Source: JBOICV01 sp050740255 (GTDB lineage Bacteria > Pseudomonadota > Gammaproteobacteria > Nevskiales > JBOICV01). From it: a stretch of DNA of 64,000 nt. Shown here in pieces: positions 49,183 through 57,327 of this stretch (positions are counted from its first letter, which is position 1; each line of letters starts with the position of its first letter). The notes under the pieces were generated by a model. It was not told the origin of the DNA. It saw only the letters and a program-made list of their open reading frames with translations, and searched no databases. The stretch covers positions 27,563 through 91,562 of the forward strand of contig JBOICV010000150.1 in NCBI GenBank assembly GCA_050740255.1, read 5' to 3'. The translations under genes were made by a program, and so were the position numbers.

Positions 49183-50802
49183 TCAGTCGTCTTGCAAGCC
49201 GTGACGGCCTGAATCGCGCAGCGCCAGGGTCCCGATCACCAGCGTCACCGCGGCGACGACGATGGGATACCACAGGCCGGCATAAATGTTGCCGTAGGCC
49301 GCCACCATCGCCGTGGCCAGCAGGGGCAGCATGCCGCCGAACCAGCCGTTGCCGATGTGGTAGGGCAGCGACATCGAGGTGTAGCGGATCCGGGTCGGGA
49401 ACAGCTCCACCAGGAAAGCAGCGATGGGGCCGTAGACCATGGTCACATAGAGCACCAGCAGCACCAGCAGTCCCAGCGCGCCGGCATAGTTGATCCGTGC
49501 CGGATCGGCCGCGGCCGGGTAGCCGGTGTCGGCCAGCGCCGCTTTCAGCCCGGTTTCGTCCCAGCCTTCGATGGTATGGCTGCCGATGGTCGTCACCACG
49601 CTCATACCTGGCACTGCCGGCACCGAGGTAAAAGACAGGCCCGACTTGGTCAGGAAGTCCGTGGCGCGGTCGCAGTCGCTGAACCGGGTGTTGGGGCCGA
49701 CAAAGATGTGGAAGTTGCAATCGCTCGCCGCCATTTGCAAGTGCGTGTTGACCTGGTACTGCGCCAATGCCGGGTTCACGAAATGCGTCAGGCCGTGGAA
49801 GATCGGGAGGTAGCTTGCCGCCGCCAGGAGACACCCGGCCATGATGATTTTCAGGCGACCGATCTTGTCCGACAGCCACCCGAAGAAGACGAAGAACGGC
49901 GTGGCGATCAGCAAAGACGCGCCGATCAGCAGGTAGGCGCTGAGGAAGTCCAGCTTGAGCGTGATGGTGAGGAAGAACAGCGCGTAGAACTGGCCCGTAT
50001 ACCAGACCACGCCCTGGCCGGCGGTGGCGCCCAGCAGCGCCAGCAGCACGTACTTGTTGTTCGGGTAGCGCAGGAAGCTGTCGGTCAGCGGCGACTTCGA
50101 GCCGCGCCCTTCCGCCTTCATCGCCTGGAACAGCGGCGATTCATTGAGCTTGAGGCGGATGTAGACCGAAAAGATCAGCAGGATGATTGACAGCAGGAAC
50201 GGGATGCGCCATCCCCAACTGGCGAATTGCGCCGGCTCCAGGGTGACGCGGGCGATGCCGATGACCAGCAGGGACAGGAAGAAACCGGCCGTCGCGGTGG
50301 TCTGGATCCAACTGGTCGCGTAGCCGCGTTGGTCATCCGGCGCGTGCTCGGCGACGTAGGTCGCGGCGCCGCCGTACTCGCCACCCAGGGCCAGGCCCTG
50401 CAACAGGCGCAGCGTCACCAGGATGACGGGCGCGGCAAAGCCGATGGTTTCGTAGGTCGGCAGGAAGCCGACCGCGGCGGTGGACCCGCCCATGACCACG
50501 ATGGTGATGAGGAAGCTGTACTTGCGCCCGACCAGGTCGCCGATGCGCCCGAACACCAGCGCACCGAACGGCCGCACCAGGAAGCCGGCGGCGTAGGTGG
50601 CGAACGCGGACAGCAAGGCCGCGGTCTCGTTGCCCTTGGGAAAGAACAGCGCGGCGAAGAACGGCGCCAGCGTGGCGTAGAGGTAGAAGTCGTACCACTC
50701 GAACACGGTGCCGAGCGAGGAGGCAACGATGACCCGGCGCTGCTCAGCCCGGCTGACGCTCGCCCCGGCGCCCACGTAGCCGGACGGTCCTCGGGAAGTC
50801 AC
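49183..50802 (-). CDS. MFS transporter, metabolite:H+ symporter (MHS) family
   Basis: 539 residues from GTG 50802. VFEWYDFYLYATLAPFFAALFFP, RPFGALVFGRIGDLVGRKYSF and LRLLQGLALGGEYGGAATYVAEHAP are typical of MHS symporters for organic or aromatic acids. Odd: the loop after the eighth segment is enlarged, about 90 residues, with two Cys (ASDCNFHIF ... RFSDCDRATDF), so a folded periplasmic insert is likely. Context suggests import of a phenolic or organic acid released from glycosides. The start overlaps a 36-codon reading frame. Confidence 0.85.
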   Translation of the reverse strand: MTSRGPSGYVGAGASVSRAEQRRVIVASSLGTVFEWYDFYLYATLAPFFAALFFPKGNETAALLSAFATYAAGFLVRPFGALVFGRIGDLVGRKYSFLITIVVMGGSTAAVGFLPTYETIGFAAPVILVTLRLLQGLALGGEYGGAATYVAEHAPDDQRGYATSWIQTTATAGFFLSLLVIGIARVTLEPAQFASWGWRIPFLLSIILLIFSVYIRLKLNESPLFQAMKAEGRGSKSPLTDSFLRYPNNKYVLLALLGATAGQGVVWYTGQFYALFFLTITLKLDFLSAYLLIGASLLIATPFFVFFGWLSDKIGRLKIIMAGCLLAAASYLPIFHGLTHFVNPALAQYQVNTHLQMAASDCNFHIFVGPNTRFSDCDRATDFLTKSGLSFTSVPAVPGMSVVTTIGSHTIEGWDETGLKAALADTGYPAAADPARINYAGALGLLVLLVLYVTMVYGPIAAFLVELFPTRIRYTSMSLPYHIGNGWFGGMLPLLATAMVAAYGNIYAGLWYPIVVAAVTLVIGTLALRDSGRHGLQDD

Positions 50803-50909
50803 CGGGAGGTATCACGCAGCTTCCAGAGACCCGCCATCGCCTCCAGGCTTCGGCCCATGTCGGGCACAAGGCGCCAAACCAGAATGGTGGCAAGCGGGAT
50901 GCGCCGCAT
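50799..50909 (-). other. Small open frame (36 codons) coupled to the MHS transporter
   Basis: ATG at 50907-50909 to TGA at 50799-50801, reading MRRIPLATILVWRLVPDMGR and on to KLRDTSR. The stop overlaps the transporter start as GTGA. It may be a small gene or the tail of a lost one; I do not recognise it. It fills the gap between two receptor-locus genes. Confidence 0.3.
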
Positions 50910-50917
50910 GGCATGGC

Positions 50918-53647
50918 TCAGAAATAAAAGCTGAAGCGCAGGGCAGCGGAGCGCGGCCGCAGAAAGGCGCCCAGGTCACCGGTGGGGATATTTAAGAGAC
51001 GGCGGGTACCACCACCGAGCAGCGCCTGCTCGTTGGTCAGGTTGGTGACGTAAAACGAGAGTTCTGGTGAGAGCTTCCATTGCGGCGCGCTCAGTTTGAC
51101 ACCGGCGTCAAGGGTATTGAAGCCGAAGATGAGCAGGTCATGCTCGACGTTGTTGAACGCCTCACCGATATGGGCGTAAGTCAGATTCACGCCCCCGACC
51201 AGTGAACCGAAGTTCCTGGTGTAGGCCAGCGTGGTGGCCGTCTGCAGGCGCGGCGCCGCCGGCAGCTCGGTGCCGACCGGAATCTCGACCCCGTCGGCGG
51301 TCGTGTACGGCTCCTCGATGGTGGCCCGAATATACGCGGCCGTGTTGATCAGCGTGAGGCCCGGGATCGGCGTCAGCCAGCGCAAGCTGCTTTCCACGCC
51401 CTGGCTGACTGACCCACTGATATTGTCGGTGAAATCGGTATTGCCGCTGGGCGTGCTCTGCGAAAGCTGCCTGTCGGTCCAGTCAATGTGGAAGGCTGTA
51501 AGGTCGAGCTGAAGGGTGTTGTCGAACCAGTCGGTACGCACACCCAGCTCGTAACTCCAGAGCGTGCTGGGCTTAAAAGTCGGCGGAAAGACGTTATCGG
51601 ATGGGAGGGGCGCCGGAGCATTGAAGCCGCCGAACTGAAAGCCGCGCGCGGCATTCGCGTACAGCAGGATGTCGTCAGTCCACTGGAATTTGACCGCCGC
51701 CTTGGGACTGAAGCCTTTTTCCTCCAGCTTCTTTACGCCGGTGAAACCACTGTTTGCGGCCAACAGTCCAGTCAGGCCGCGGCTCGTAATGTTGGCCTGC
51801 AGCTTCTCCTGGTACAAGCGGCCTCCGAGAGTGAGCTCCAGCCGGTCGTCGAAGAACTTGCGCGTCAGTTCGCCGAACAGCGACTCTTCCCGCGCTTCCG
51901 ACGGGTCGAAGCGGACGAATATTACCGAAAGTCCCTCGGGGGTCGGCGTCAGCTGCGACTGGAGTTCCGGGGGCAGATTGAGCGCGTCGAAAAGTTGCGC
52001 GAGTATCGCCGTGTTCGCGAGGAATGTGTTGAGCTCCAGCACTGCCGAGTAGCGGCTGTAGTAGAGGCCGCCAAGCCAGACCCAGGGACTATCGCTGGGG
52101 GCGGACACCAGCCGCAGTTCCTGCGAAATCGCATCGGTATCGATGCGCGTGTGCAGCCGCAGCGACTCGATGCCGGCGACAGCGAGCGGCTCGACTATCG
52201 AGCTTAAGTCGAAGTCGGTGTCGTTGAGTTTCTTGGCGCGCGAAGTTTCCGAAATGAGCGAGGCCCAGTCGAAATCGTAACTCACCTCCAGATTGGCCAC
52301 ATCGAATTTCTGGCGCGAAGTGCTGGGCCCTGGCGTGTTGGTGCGAACGAACTCGAAGTCCAGATTGTTGGCGACGCTGAGATCGCCGCGAAAATTCTCC
52401 TGCTGGAGGTAGAAGGCAGTGATCTTCAGCGCATCGGTGGGTTTCCAGAGACCCAACACGCGAGACATCTGCTTGTCACCCTCGTCGGCGTCCTTTTGAT
52501 TCTTGCCGTTGGCATTGACATCGTCGTACAGTCCGGGCAGCTCCTGCGAGACTGCGGCGGCCCGTAGAGCGGCCTCCTCGCCCAGCGGTATATTGACCGC
52601 CGCGCCCCAAGTCACCCCTTCCCCGCCTTGCTCCACCGTGAGCCGGTTGACGAAGCCTTTGGCGTCCAGGGTGCTGAGCTGCGGCTTGGTCAGCACGTAG
52701 CGGATCGCGCCGTTGAGCGCGCCGGCGCCGAACAAGGTGCCCTGCGGCCCCTTGAGCACTTCCACGGTCTGCAGGTCGAAGGGATCGAGGTCGGGCACCA
52801 GATAGCTCGCGACGGGATCGCCCATCGAGACATTGTCAATCAGGACGCCGGTGGTGATGTTCCCGCCCGACTGCGGGCCGACACCACGCACGGCCAGCGA
52901 TCGGCTGCCGTTTAAACCCTCCTGCAGCGTGATGCCGGGGACGAGCCGGAGGTAGTCCTGCATTTCGCGCGCGTCGATTGCTTCCAGGTCCTCGCCCGAA
53001 AGCACGTTCACCGTGGCTGCGATCTCGCGCACCGATACCTCGCGCTTGGTGGCGGTGACGATGATCTCTTCCAGTCCGACGGTCACGGGTGCTTTTTTGG
53101 TGCTGGTCGTCGCCGGCGCAGCGTCGCCCTCGGCTGACGATGGCGGCGTGGTGCTGTCGGTTGTTGCCGGCGCTCCTTCACCCTGGGCGGCGGAAACGGT
53201 CGCAGGATCGGCCGGCTCTTCGGCCAGGATGTCGTCGAGTTCTTCCAGACCGGCGGCCGCGGCTGCGCTATCGCTGCGGTTCGTCGCCGGCGCAGCGTCG
53301 CCCTCGGCTGACGATGGCGGCGTGGCGCTGTCGGTTTCTGCCGGCGCTCCTTCACCCTGGGCGGCGGAAGCTGTCGCAGGATCAGCCGGCTCTTCGGCCA
53401 GGATGTCGTCGATCTCGTCCCGCCCGACTGGTGCGCTATTGCTACTGTTCGTCGGCGGCGTAGTGGCGCCCTCGGCTGACGATGGCGGCGTGACGCTGTC
53501 GGTTGTTGCCGGCGCTCCTTCACCCTGGGCGGCGGGAGCTGTCGCAGGATCGGCCGGCTCTTCGGCCAGCGCGAGCCGGTGGGCACCCGACGCATACAAG
53601 GTCACACCCAGGACAGCGACCAGCAAACGTCCTCTTGAATATTCCAT
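50918..53647 (-). CDS. TonB-dependent receptor with three-unit N-terminal repeat
   Basis: 909 residues, AGGAGGAG ribosome site. Signal peptide, then residues about 29-200 hold three repeat units of 56-58 residues (each starting LAEEPADPAT and holding TPPSSAEG), then TonB-box-like GLEEIIVTATKRE, plug with LNGSRSLAVRGVGPQ and VEVLKGPQGTLFGAG, and a barrel ending RSAALRFSFYF. Similar in layout to the receptor at 43836 but with a different barrel. Probable second rhamnoside or glycoside receptor. Confidence 0.92.
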   Translation of the reverse strand: MEYSRGRLLVAVLGVTLYASGAHRLALAEEPADPATAPAAQGEGAPATTDSVTPPSSAEGATTPPTNSSNSAPVGRDEIDDILAEEPADPATASAAQGEGAPAETDSATPPSSAEGDAAPATNRSDSAAAAAGLEELDDILAEEPADPATVSAAQGEGAPATTDSTTPPSSAEGDAAPATTSTKKAPVTVGLEEIIVTATKREVSVREIAATVNVLSGEDLEAIDAREMQDYLRLVPGITLQEGLNGSRSLAVRGVGPQSGGNITTGVLIDNVSMGDPVASYLVPDLDPFDLQTVEVLKGPQGTLFGAGALNGAIRYVLTKPQLSTLDAKGFVNRLTVEQGGEGVTWGAAVNIPLGEEAALRAAAVSQELPGLYDDVNANGKNQKDADEGDKQMSRVLGLWKPTDALKITAFYLQQENFRGDLSVANNLDFEFVRTNTPGPSTSRQKFDVANLEVSYDFDWASLISETSRAKKLNDTDFDLSSIVEPLAVAGIESLRLHTRIDTDAISQELRLVSAPSDSPWVWLGGLYYSRYSAVLELNTFLANTAILAQLFDALNLPPELQSQLTPTPEGLSVIFVRFDPSEAREESLFGELTRKFFDDRLELTLGGRLYQEKLQANITSRGLTGLLAANSGFTGVKKLEEKGFSPKAAVKFQWTDDILLYANAARGFQFGGFNAPAPLPSDNVFPPTFKPSTLWSYELGVRTDWFDNTLQLDLTAFHIDWTDRQLSQSTPSGNTDFTDNISGSVSQGVESSLRWLTPIPGLTLINTAAYIRATIEEPYTTADGVEIPVGTELPAAPRLQTATTLAYTRNFGSLVGGVNLTYAHIGEAFNNVEHDLLIFGFNTLDAGVKLSAPQWKLSPELSFYVTNLTNEQALLGGGTRRLLNIPTGDLGAFLRPRSAALRFSFYF
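53095..53575 (-). repeat. Three tandem repeats (168-174 bp) in the TonB receptor N-terminus
   Basis: CGCTCCTTCACCCTGGGCGG recurs at 53171, 53345 and 53513, spacing 174 and 168 bases, so the units are 58 and 56 codons. DNA similarity is very high between units and to the units of the other receptor at 43968-44260, which lies in the opposite orientation. Confidence 0.85.
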
Positions 53648-53726
53648 CGCTTGCTCCTCCTATTGCTCGGCTCGAGTTCTGTCGAGCCTGGAATCAATAC
53701 CAGCCGATTGAACGACCGTGATCACC

Positions 53727-55001
53727 TCAGTGCACATAAGGCTGAGCGGGGTGTCGCGCGTGCCAGCCGAAGCCGGCGATCACCGCGTAGCAGGCCGCCG
53801 GCACGATCAATGCTCCGGCAATGCTGCTGGCATCGGCGACCGCACCCGCCAGCAGCGGCACGATCGCGCCGCCGACAATCGCCATGCACAGCAAGCCGGA
53901 GGCGCGCGGGGTTTCCACGCCCATGCGCTCGACGGCGAGACTGAAGATGGTCGGAAACATGATGGCGTTCATCAGGCCGACCGCAATCAGCGACCAGGCG
54001 GCGAGCGGGCCCTGCGAAACTGCGGACAGCGCTGCGAGCGTCGCCGCGCCGATGGCAACCGCCGCGAGCAGGCGCCCCGCCGCGATGCGGCGCAGCAACC
54101 AGGCGCCGATAAAACGCCCCACCAGCGCACCGCCCCAATACAGCGAGATGTACTCGCCGGCGCTGCGCTCGGCCAAGCCCAGCGTCGCCGGCAGCATCAG
54201 ATAGTTGACCAGGAAGCTGCCGATCGTGACCTCGGCGCCGACGTAAAGAAAGATCGCGGCGACGCCAAACGCCAGGCGCGTACGACGGCGCAGCAGCGCC
54301 AGGCTGCCGGCGAGTGTAGCCGCAGGCCGCCCGCCGCCAAGTTGGCCGCCGAGATGATCGCGCCACAGCCAGAACAGGCCCGCGATCGCCAGCAGCACCA
54401 GCGACAGACCCAGATAGCCGTGGCCTACGACCGCCGCCTCGCGTGCCTGGAACTCGGCCAGCGCCGCTCCGGAGAGGCTCGCGGAATCGACGTCCGCAAT
54501 CCCCCCGAGAATCAACTGCGCGCCGAGGAACGGCATCACCGTGGTGCCGAGCGAGTTGAACGCCTGCGCCAGCGTCAGGCGGCTGTGCGAGGTGTCGGGC
54601 GTGCCGAGGTTCGCGATCAGCGGATTGGCTGCGACCTGCAGGATCGTGATGCCCCCGGCGAGGATGAACAGCGCTCCGAGAAACAGCGCATAGCTCGCCG
54701 TGGACGCCGCCGGCACGAACAGCAGGCAGCCCAAGCCCATGATGGAGAGCCCGGCCACGATCCCGCGTCCGTAACCGAGCCGCGCCACCAGTCCGCCCGC
54801 CGGCAGCGACACCACGGCGTAGGCGGTGAAGAACGCGAACTGGATCAGCATCGCCTGCGCGTAGCTGAGCCGGAACAGGTCTTTCAGCTTCGGGATCAGC
54901 ACGTCGTTGAGGCTGGTGATCCCGCCCCAGATGAAGAACAGCGCCACGACGCCGGCCAGCAGCAATGCCGGCGCTTGACGGCCTGCCTGACTAGAACTCA
55001 T
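53727..55001 (-). CDS. FucP-like sugar MFS transporter
   Basis: 424 residues with about twelve segments. FIWGGITSLNDVLIPKLKDLFRLSYAQAMLIQFAFFTAYAVVSLPAG is the hallmark start of FucP/GlcP-type sugar:H+ symporters, followed by QVAANPLIANLGTPDTSHSRLTLAQAFNSLGTT and GLMNAIMFPTIFSLAVERMG. It probably imports glucose or another hexose set free by the glycosidases. Located between the receptor and the GH3 gene, same strand. Confidence 0.88.
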   Translation of the reverse strand: MSSSQAGRQAPALLLAGVVALFFIWGGITSLNDVLIPKLKDLFRLSYAQAMLIQFAFFTAYAVVSLPAGGLVARLGYGRGIVAGLSIMGLGCLLFVPAASTASYALFLGALFILAGGITILQVAANPLIANLGTPDTSHSRLTLAQAFNSLGTTVMPFLGAQLILGGIADVDSASLSGAALAEFQAREAAVVGHGYLGLSLVLLAIAGLFWLWRDHLGGQLGGGRPAATLAGSLALLRRRTRLAFGVAAIFLYVGAEVTIGSFLVNYLMLPATLGLAERSAGEYISLYWGGALVGRFIGAWLLRRIAAGRLLAAVAIGAATLAALSAVSQGPLAAWSLIAVGLMNAIMFPTIFSLAVERMGVETPRASGLLCMAIVGGAIVPLLAGAVADASSIAGALIVPAACYAVIAGFGWHARHPAQPYVH

Positions 55002-55014
55002 CTTATAAATCTCG

Positions 55015-55113
55015 TGTCATTCTGAGCCCAGCGAAGAATCTCGCTTTGGCGCCATCGGAAAATAGATCCTTCGCGGAGCCTGTCCTGAGCGAAGTCGAAG
55101 GGCTCAGGATGAC
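55015..55113. repeat. Dispersed repeat GTCATTCTGAG ... CTCAGGATGAC
   Basis: GTCATTCTGAGCC at the left and GGCTCAGGATGAC at the right are inverted arms; the inside contains CCTGTCCTGAGCGAAGTCGAAGGG, related to the module at 6547. It lies between two minus-strand genes of the rhamnoside locus. Confidence 0.8.
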
Positions 55114-55137
55114 GTTCTTAGCCATGGCGGATCTCCT

Positions 55138-57315
55138 TCAAGGCTTGAGCCGTTGCTCGCCGAGCGTCACGGTGACGACCGGCCCCAGATCCTCGGCAGA
55201 TTTCCCAAGCGCGAATGCGTAATCCCCGGCCTTGATCAGCCAGCCATCGTCATTCCAGTCCGCGATCAGCCGCGGATCAACCTTGAGTGCCACTTCACGG
55301 CTCTTACCGGGCTTGAGCGTCACGCGCTCGAATCCCGCGAGGCGCTGGAGCGGACGACCCGCTGCGCTGACGAGATACAGCTGCGGAACATCCGCACCGT
55401 CGCGCTCGCCGACGTTTTTCACCTTGAAGCTCGCGCTGACGACGTCGCCGCCATTCACTTTCAATCCGCTATAACTGAACTCCGTGTAACTCAGGCCGTG
55501 TCCGAAGGGGAACAGGGCTTTTAGTTTTTCCGCTGCGAACCAGCGATAACCGATATCGGAGCCCTCGCTGTAATCGACCGCCTGCGGCTTGGCCTGCATG
55601 GAATCGGGTTCGCCGAGGCCGCGCAGCTGCGGCCGCGGGTTCTGCTCGAGCGACAACGGGAACGTGATCGGCAAGCGTCCCGACGGATTCACGGCACCGG
55701 TCAGCACGTCCGCGATGGCGTTGCCGCCCTTCTGGCCCGGATACCAGGCCTCGATCACGGCTTTCACGTCGGCGAGCCAGGGCATTGCAACCGGGTTGCC
55801 GGTCTCGAGCACGACGATGGTGTTCTTGTTGGCCTTGGCGACCGCAGCGATCAGCTCGTCCTGGCCGAGCGGCAGGTCGAGGCTGGTCGAATCCCAGCCC
55901 TCGCTCTCGAACTTCGTCGCGAACACGATGGCGACGTCGGCGCGCGCGGCGCGCGCGGCAGAGAACCCCGCGTCGTAGCCCGGATCGAACGAGATCGCGT
56001 GTTGCGGCAGGTTCTCTTTGAGCGCGGCGACCGGCGACGACGGCACAATCATCTGTCCGGTCGGGCGCTTCACCAGGCGATGCACGTCGGTCGGGATGAT
56101 CGCGGCGGCACCGCCGACCGGCGTTACCTGACTCGAGCCGCCGCCGGCGATCACCCCGGCTATCGCATAGCCGCCGATGACGAGGATGGACTTCGCGTCG
56201 TTCTCCAGCGGCAGCGCGCCGTCGTTCTTCAGCAGCACGATGCCGGCGGCGGCGGCTTCCCGCGCGATTTCGGCGTTTGCCGCATAGTCAATTTTGGCAA
56301 TCTTGCGCTTCTGCGGTTTCCAGTCCGCACCCACGGCGTAGATCGAACGCAGGATTCGGCGCACCGCATCCGACAGCCGCGCCTTGGATACGCGTCCGGC
56401 GGCGTATTCCGCTTTGAGTGGGGCGTCCAGCCACACTTGCTGGTCGAGCTCGGCCCCAGAGTGCTGGTCAAGGCCGGCGTTGAAATATCCGACCTCGTGC
56501 ACCGCGCCCCAGTCCGACATCACCCAGCCCTTGTAGCCCCAGTCGCCCTTCAGCACCTGGTTCAGCAGGAAGTCGCTGCCGCAGGACCACGGGCCGTTGA
56601 CACGGTTGTAGGCGCACATCACCGCGCCGGGCTGTCCGCGCTCGATACCGATCTGGAACGCCAGCAGGTCGGACTCGCGCAGGGCCGCTTCTTCGATTCT
56701 CGCATTGAGCACGCGGCGCAGCGTCTCCTGGTCGTTCATCGCAAGGTGCTTGATGGTCGCGATGACGCCGGCGCTCTGAATGCCGCGGCTCGCCTCGCCG
56801 CCGAGCACGCCCGCGAGCAGCGGGTCCTCGCCGAGGTATTCAAAGTTACGGCCATTGCGCGGATCGCGTGCGAGATTGACCCCCGGGCCCAGCAGGACGT
56901 TGAAGCCCTTGGCGCGCGCCTCGCCGGCAATCATCGCGCCTGCCTTGAACGCAAGCGCCGGATCGAAGCTCGCCGCGAGCGCCAGCCCGGAAGGCAGGGC
57001 CGTCGCAACGTCGCCCTCGCGCAGCTCGAAGGGATTGACCACACCCAGGCTCGCGTCCGTTTCCACGAGACCGGGAATGCCGAGCCGCGGAATGCCGCGC
57101 ATGACGCCCGGGGCGATCGGCATGTTCGGGATCAGGCGAGAGGGCTTGCCGGCTTCAATCGTTATCGGCAAATGGGTGTGCAGCATGTGGAAGCGCTCGT
57201 CGTCCGTCATCTGCGCCTCCACCGCCGCCGCGCGGGCGTCGGGGTCAAGTTTTTCCGCCGCCGTGGCGACGCCGGCAAGCAACAAGAGTGAGGTAACGAA
57301 AGCGCAGCGTGACAT
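55138..57315 (-). CDS. GH3 beta-glucosidase
   Basis: I choose the second ATG (57315), as GGAGA precedes it; the first at 57327 touches the stop of the rhamnosidase gene. Signal peptide, then GH3 TIM barrel: NLARDPRNGRNFEYLGEDPLLAG, IKHLAMNDQETLRR, GWVMSDWGAVH with nucleophile Asp (about residue 268), a second domain (KNDGALPLENDAKSILVIGG), and a fibronectin-type end. It would release glucose from glucosides, for example after rhamnose has been removed. Coupled to the GH106 gene. Confidence 0.92.
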   Translation of the reverse strand: MSRCAFVTSLLLLAGVATAAEKLDPDARAAAVEAQMTDDERFHMLHTHLPITIEAGKPSRLIPNMPIAPGVMRGIPRLGIPGLVETDASLGVVNPFELREGDVATALPSGLALAASFDPALAFKAGAMIAGEARAKGFNVLLGPGVNLARDPRNGRNFEYLGEDPLLAGVLGGEASRGIQSAGVIATIKHLAMNDQETLRRVLNARIEEAALRESDLLAFQIGIERGQPGAVMCAYNRVNGPWSCGSDFLLNQVLKGDWGYKGWVMSDWGAVHEVGYFNAGLDQHSGAELDQQVWLDAPLKAEYAAGRVSKARLSDAVRRILRSIYAVGADWKPQKRKIAKIDYAANAEIAREAAAAGIVLLKNDGALPLENDAKSILVIGGYAIAGVIAGGGSSQVTPVGGAAAIIPTDVHRLVKRPTGQMIVPSSPVAALKENLPQHAISFDPGYDAGFSAARAARADVAIVFATKFESEGWDSTSLDLPLGQDELIAAVAKANKNTIVVLETGNPVAMPWLADVKAVIEAWYPGQKGGNAIADVLTGAVNPSGRLPITFPLSLEQNPRPQLRGLGEPDSMQAKPQAVDYSEGSDIGYRWFAAEKLKALFPFGHGLSYTEFSYSGLKVNGGDVVSASFKVKNVGERDGADVPQLYLVSAAGRPLQRLAGFERVTLKPGKSREVALKVDPRLIADWNDDGWLIKAGDYAFALGKSAEDLGPVVTVTLGEQRLKP

Positions 57316-57327
57316 GGCGTTCTCCAT

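Noticed and set aside
53095..53575. Regularly spaced repeats considered as a CRISPR or satellite array
   Set aside because: Unit length (168-174 bp), in-frame coding and absence of short repeats with unique spacers fit protein tandem repeats instead.
53013..53711. A Ser/Ala-rich 232-codon frame with internal repeats, antisense to the receptor N-terminus
   Set aside because: Its repeats mirror those of the receptor gene; it has no ribosome site and lies wholly over coding sequence.
53718..55025. A 435-codon open frame antisense to the FucP-like gene
   Set aside because: Strongly Arg/Gln/His-rich shadow of a membrane protein gene on the other strand.
55999..57291. A 430-codon open frame antisense to the GH3 gene
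   Set aside because: The GH3 strand has clear catalytic motifs; the antisense product is Arg/His-rich with no family features.
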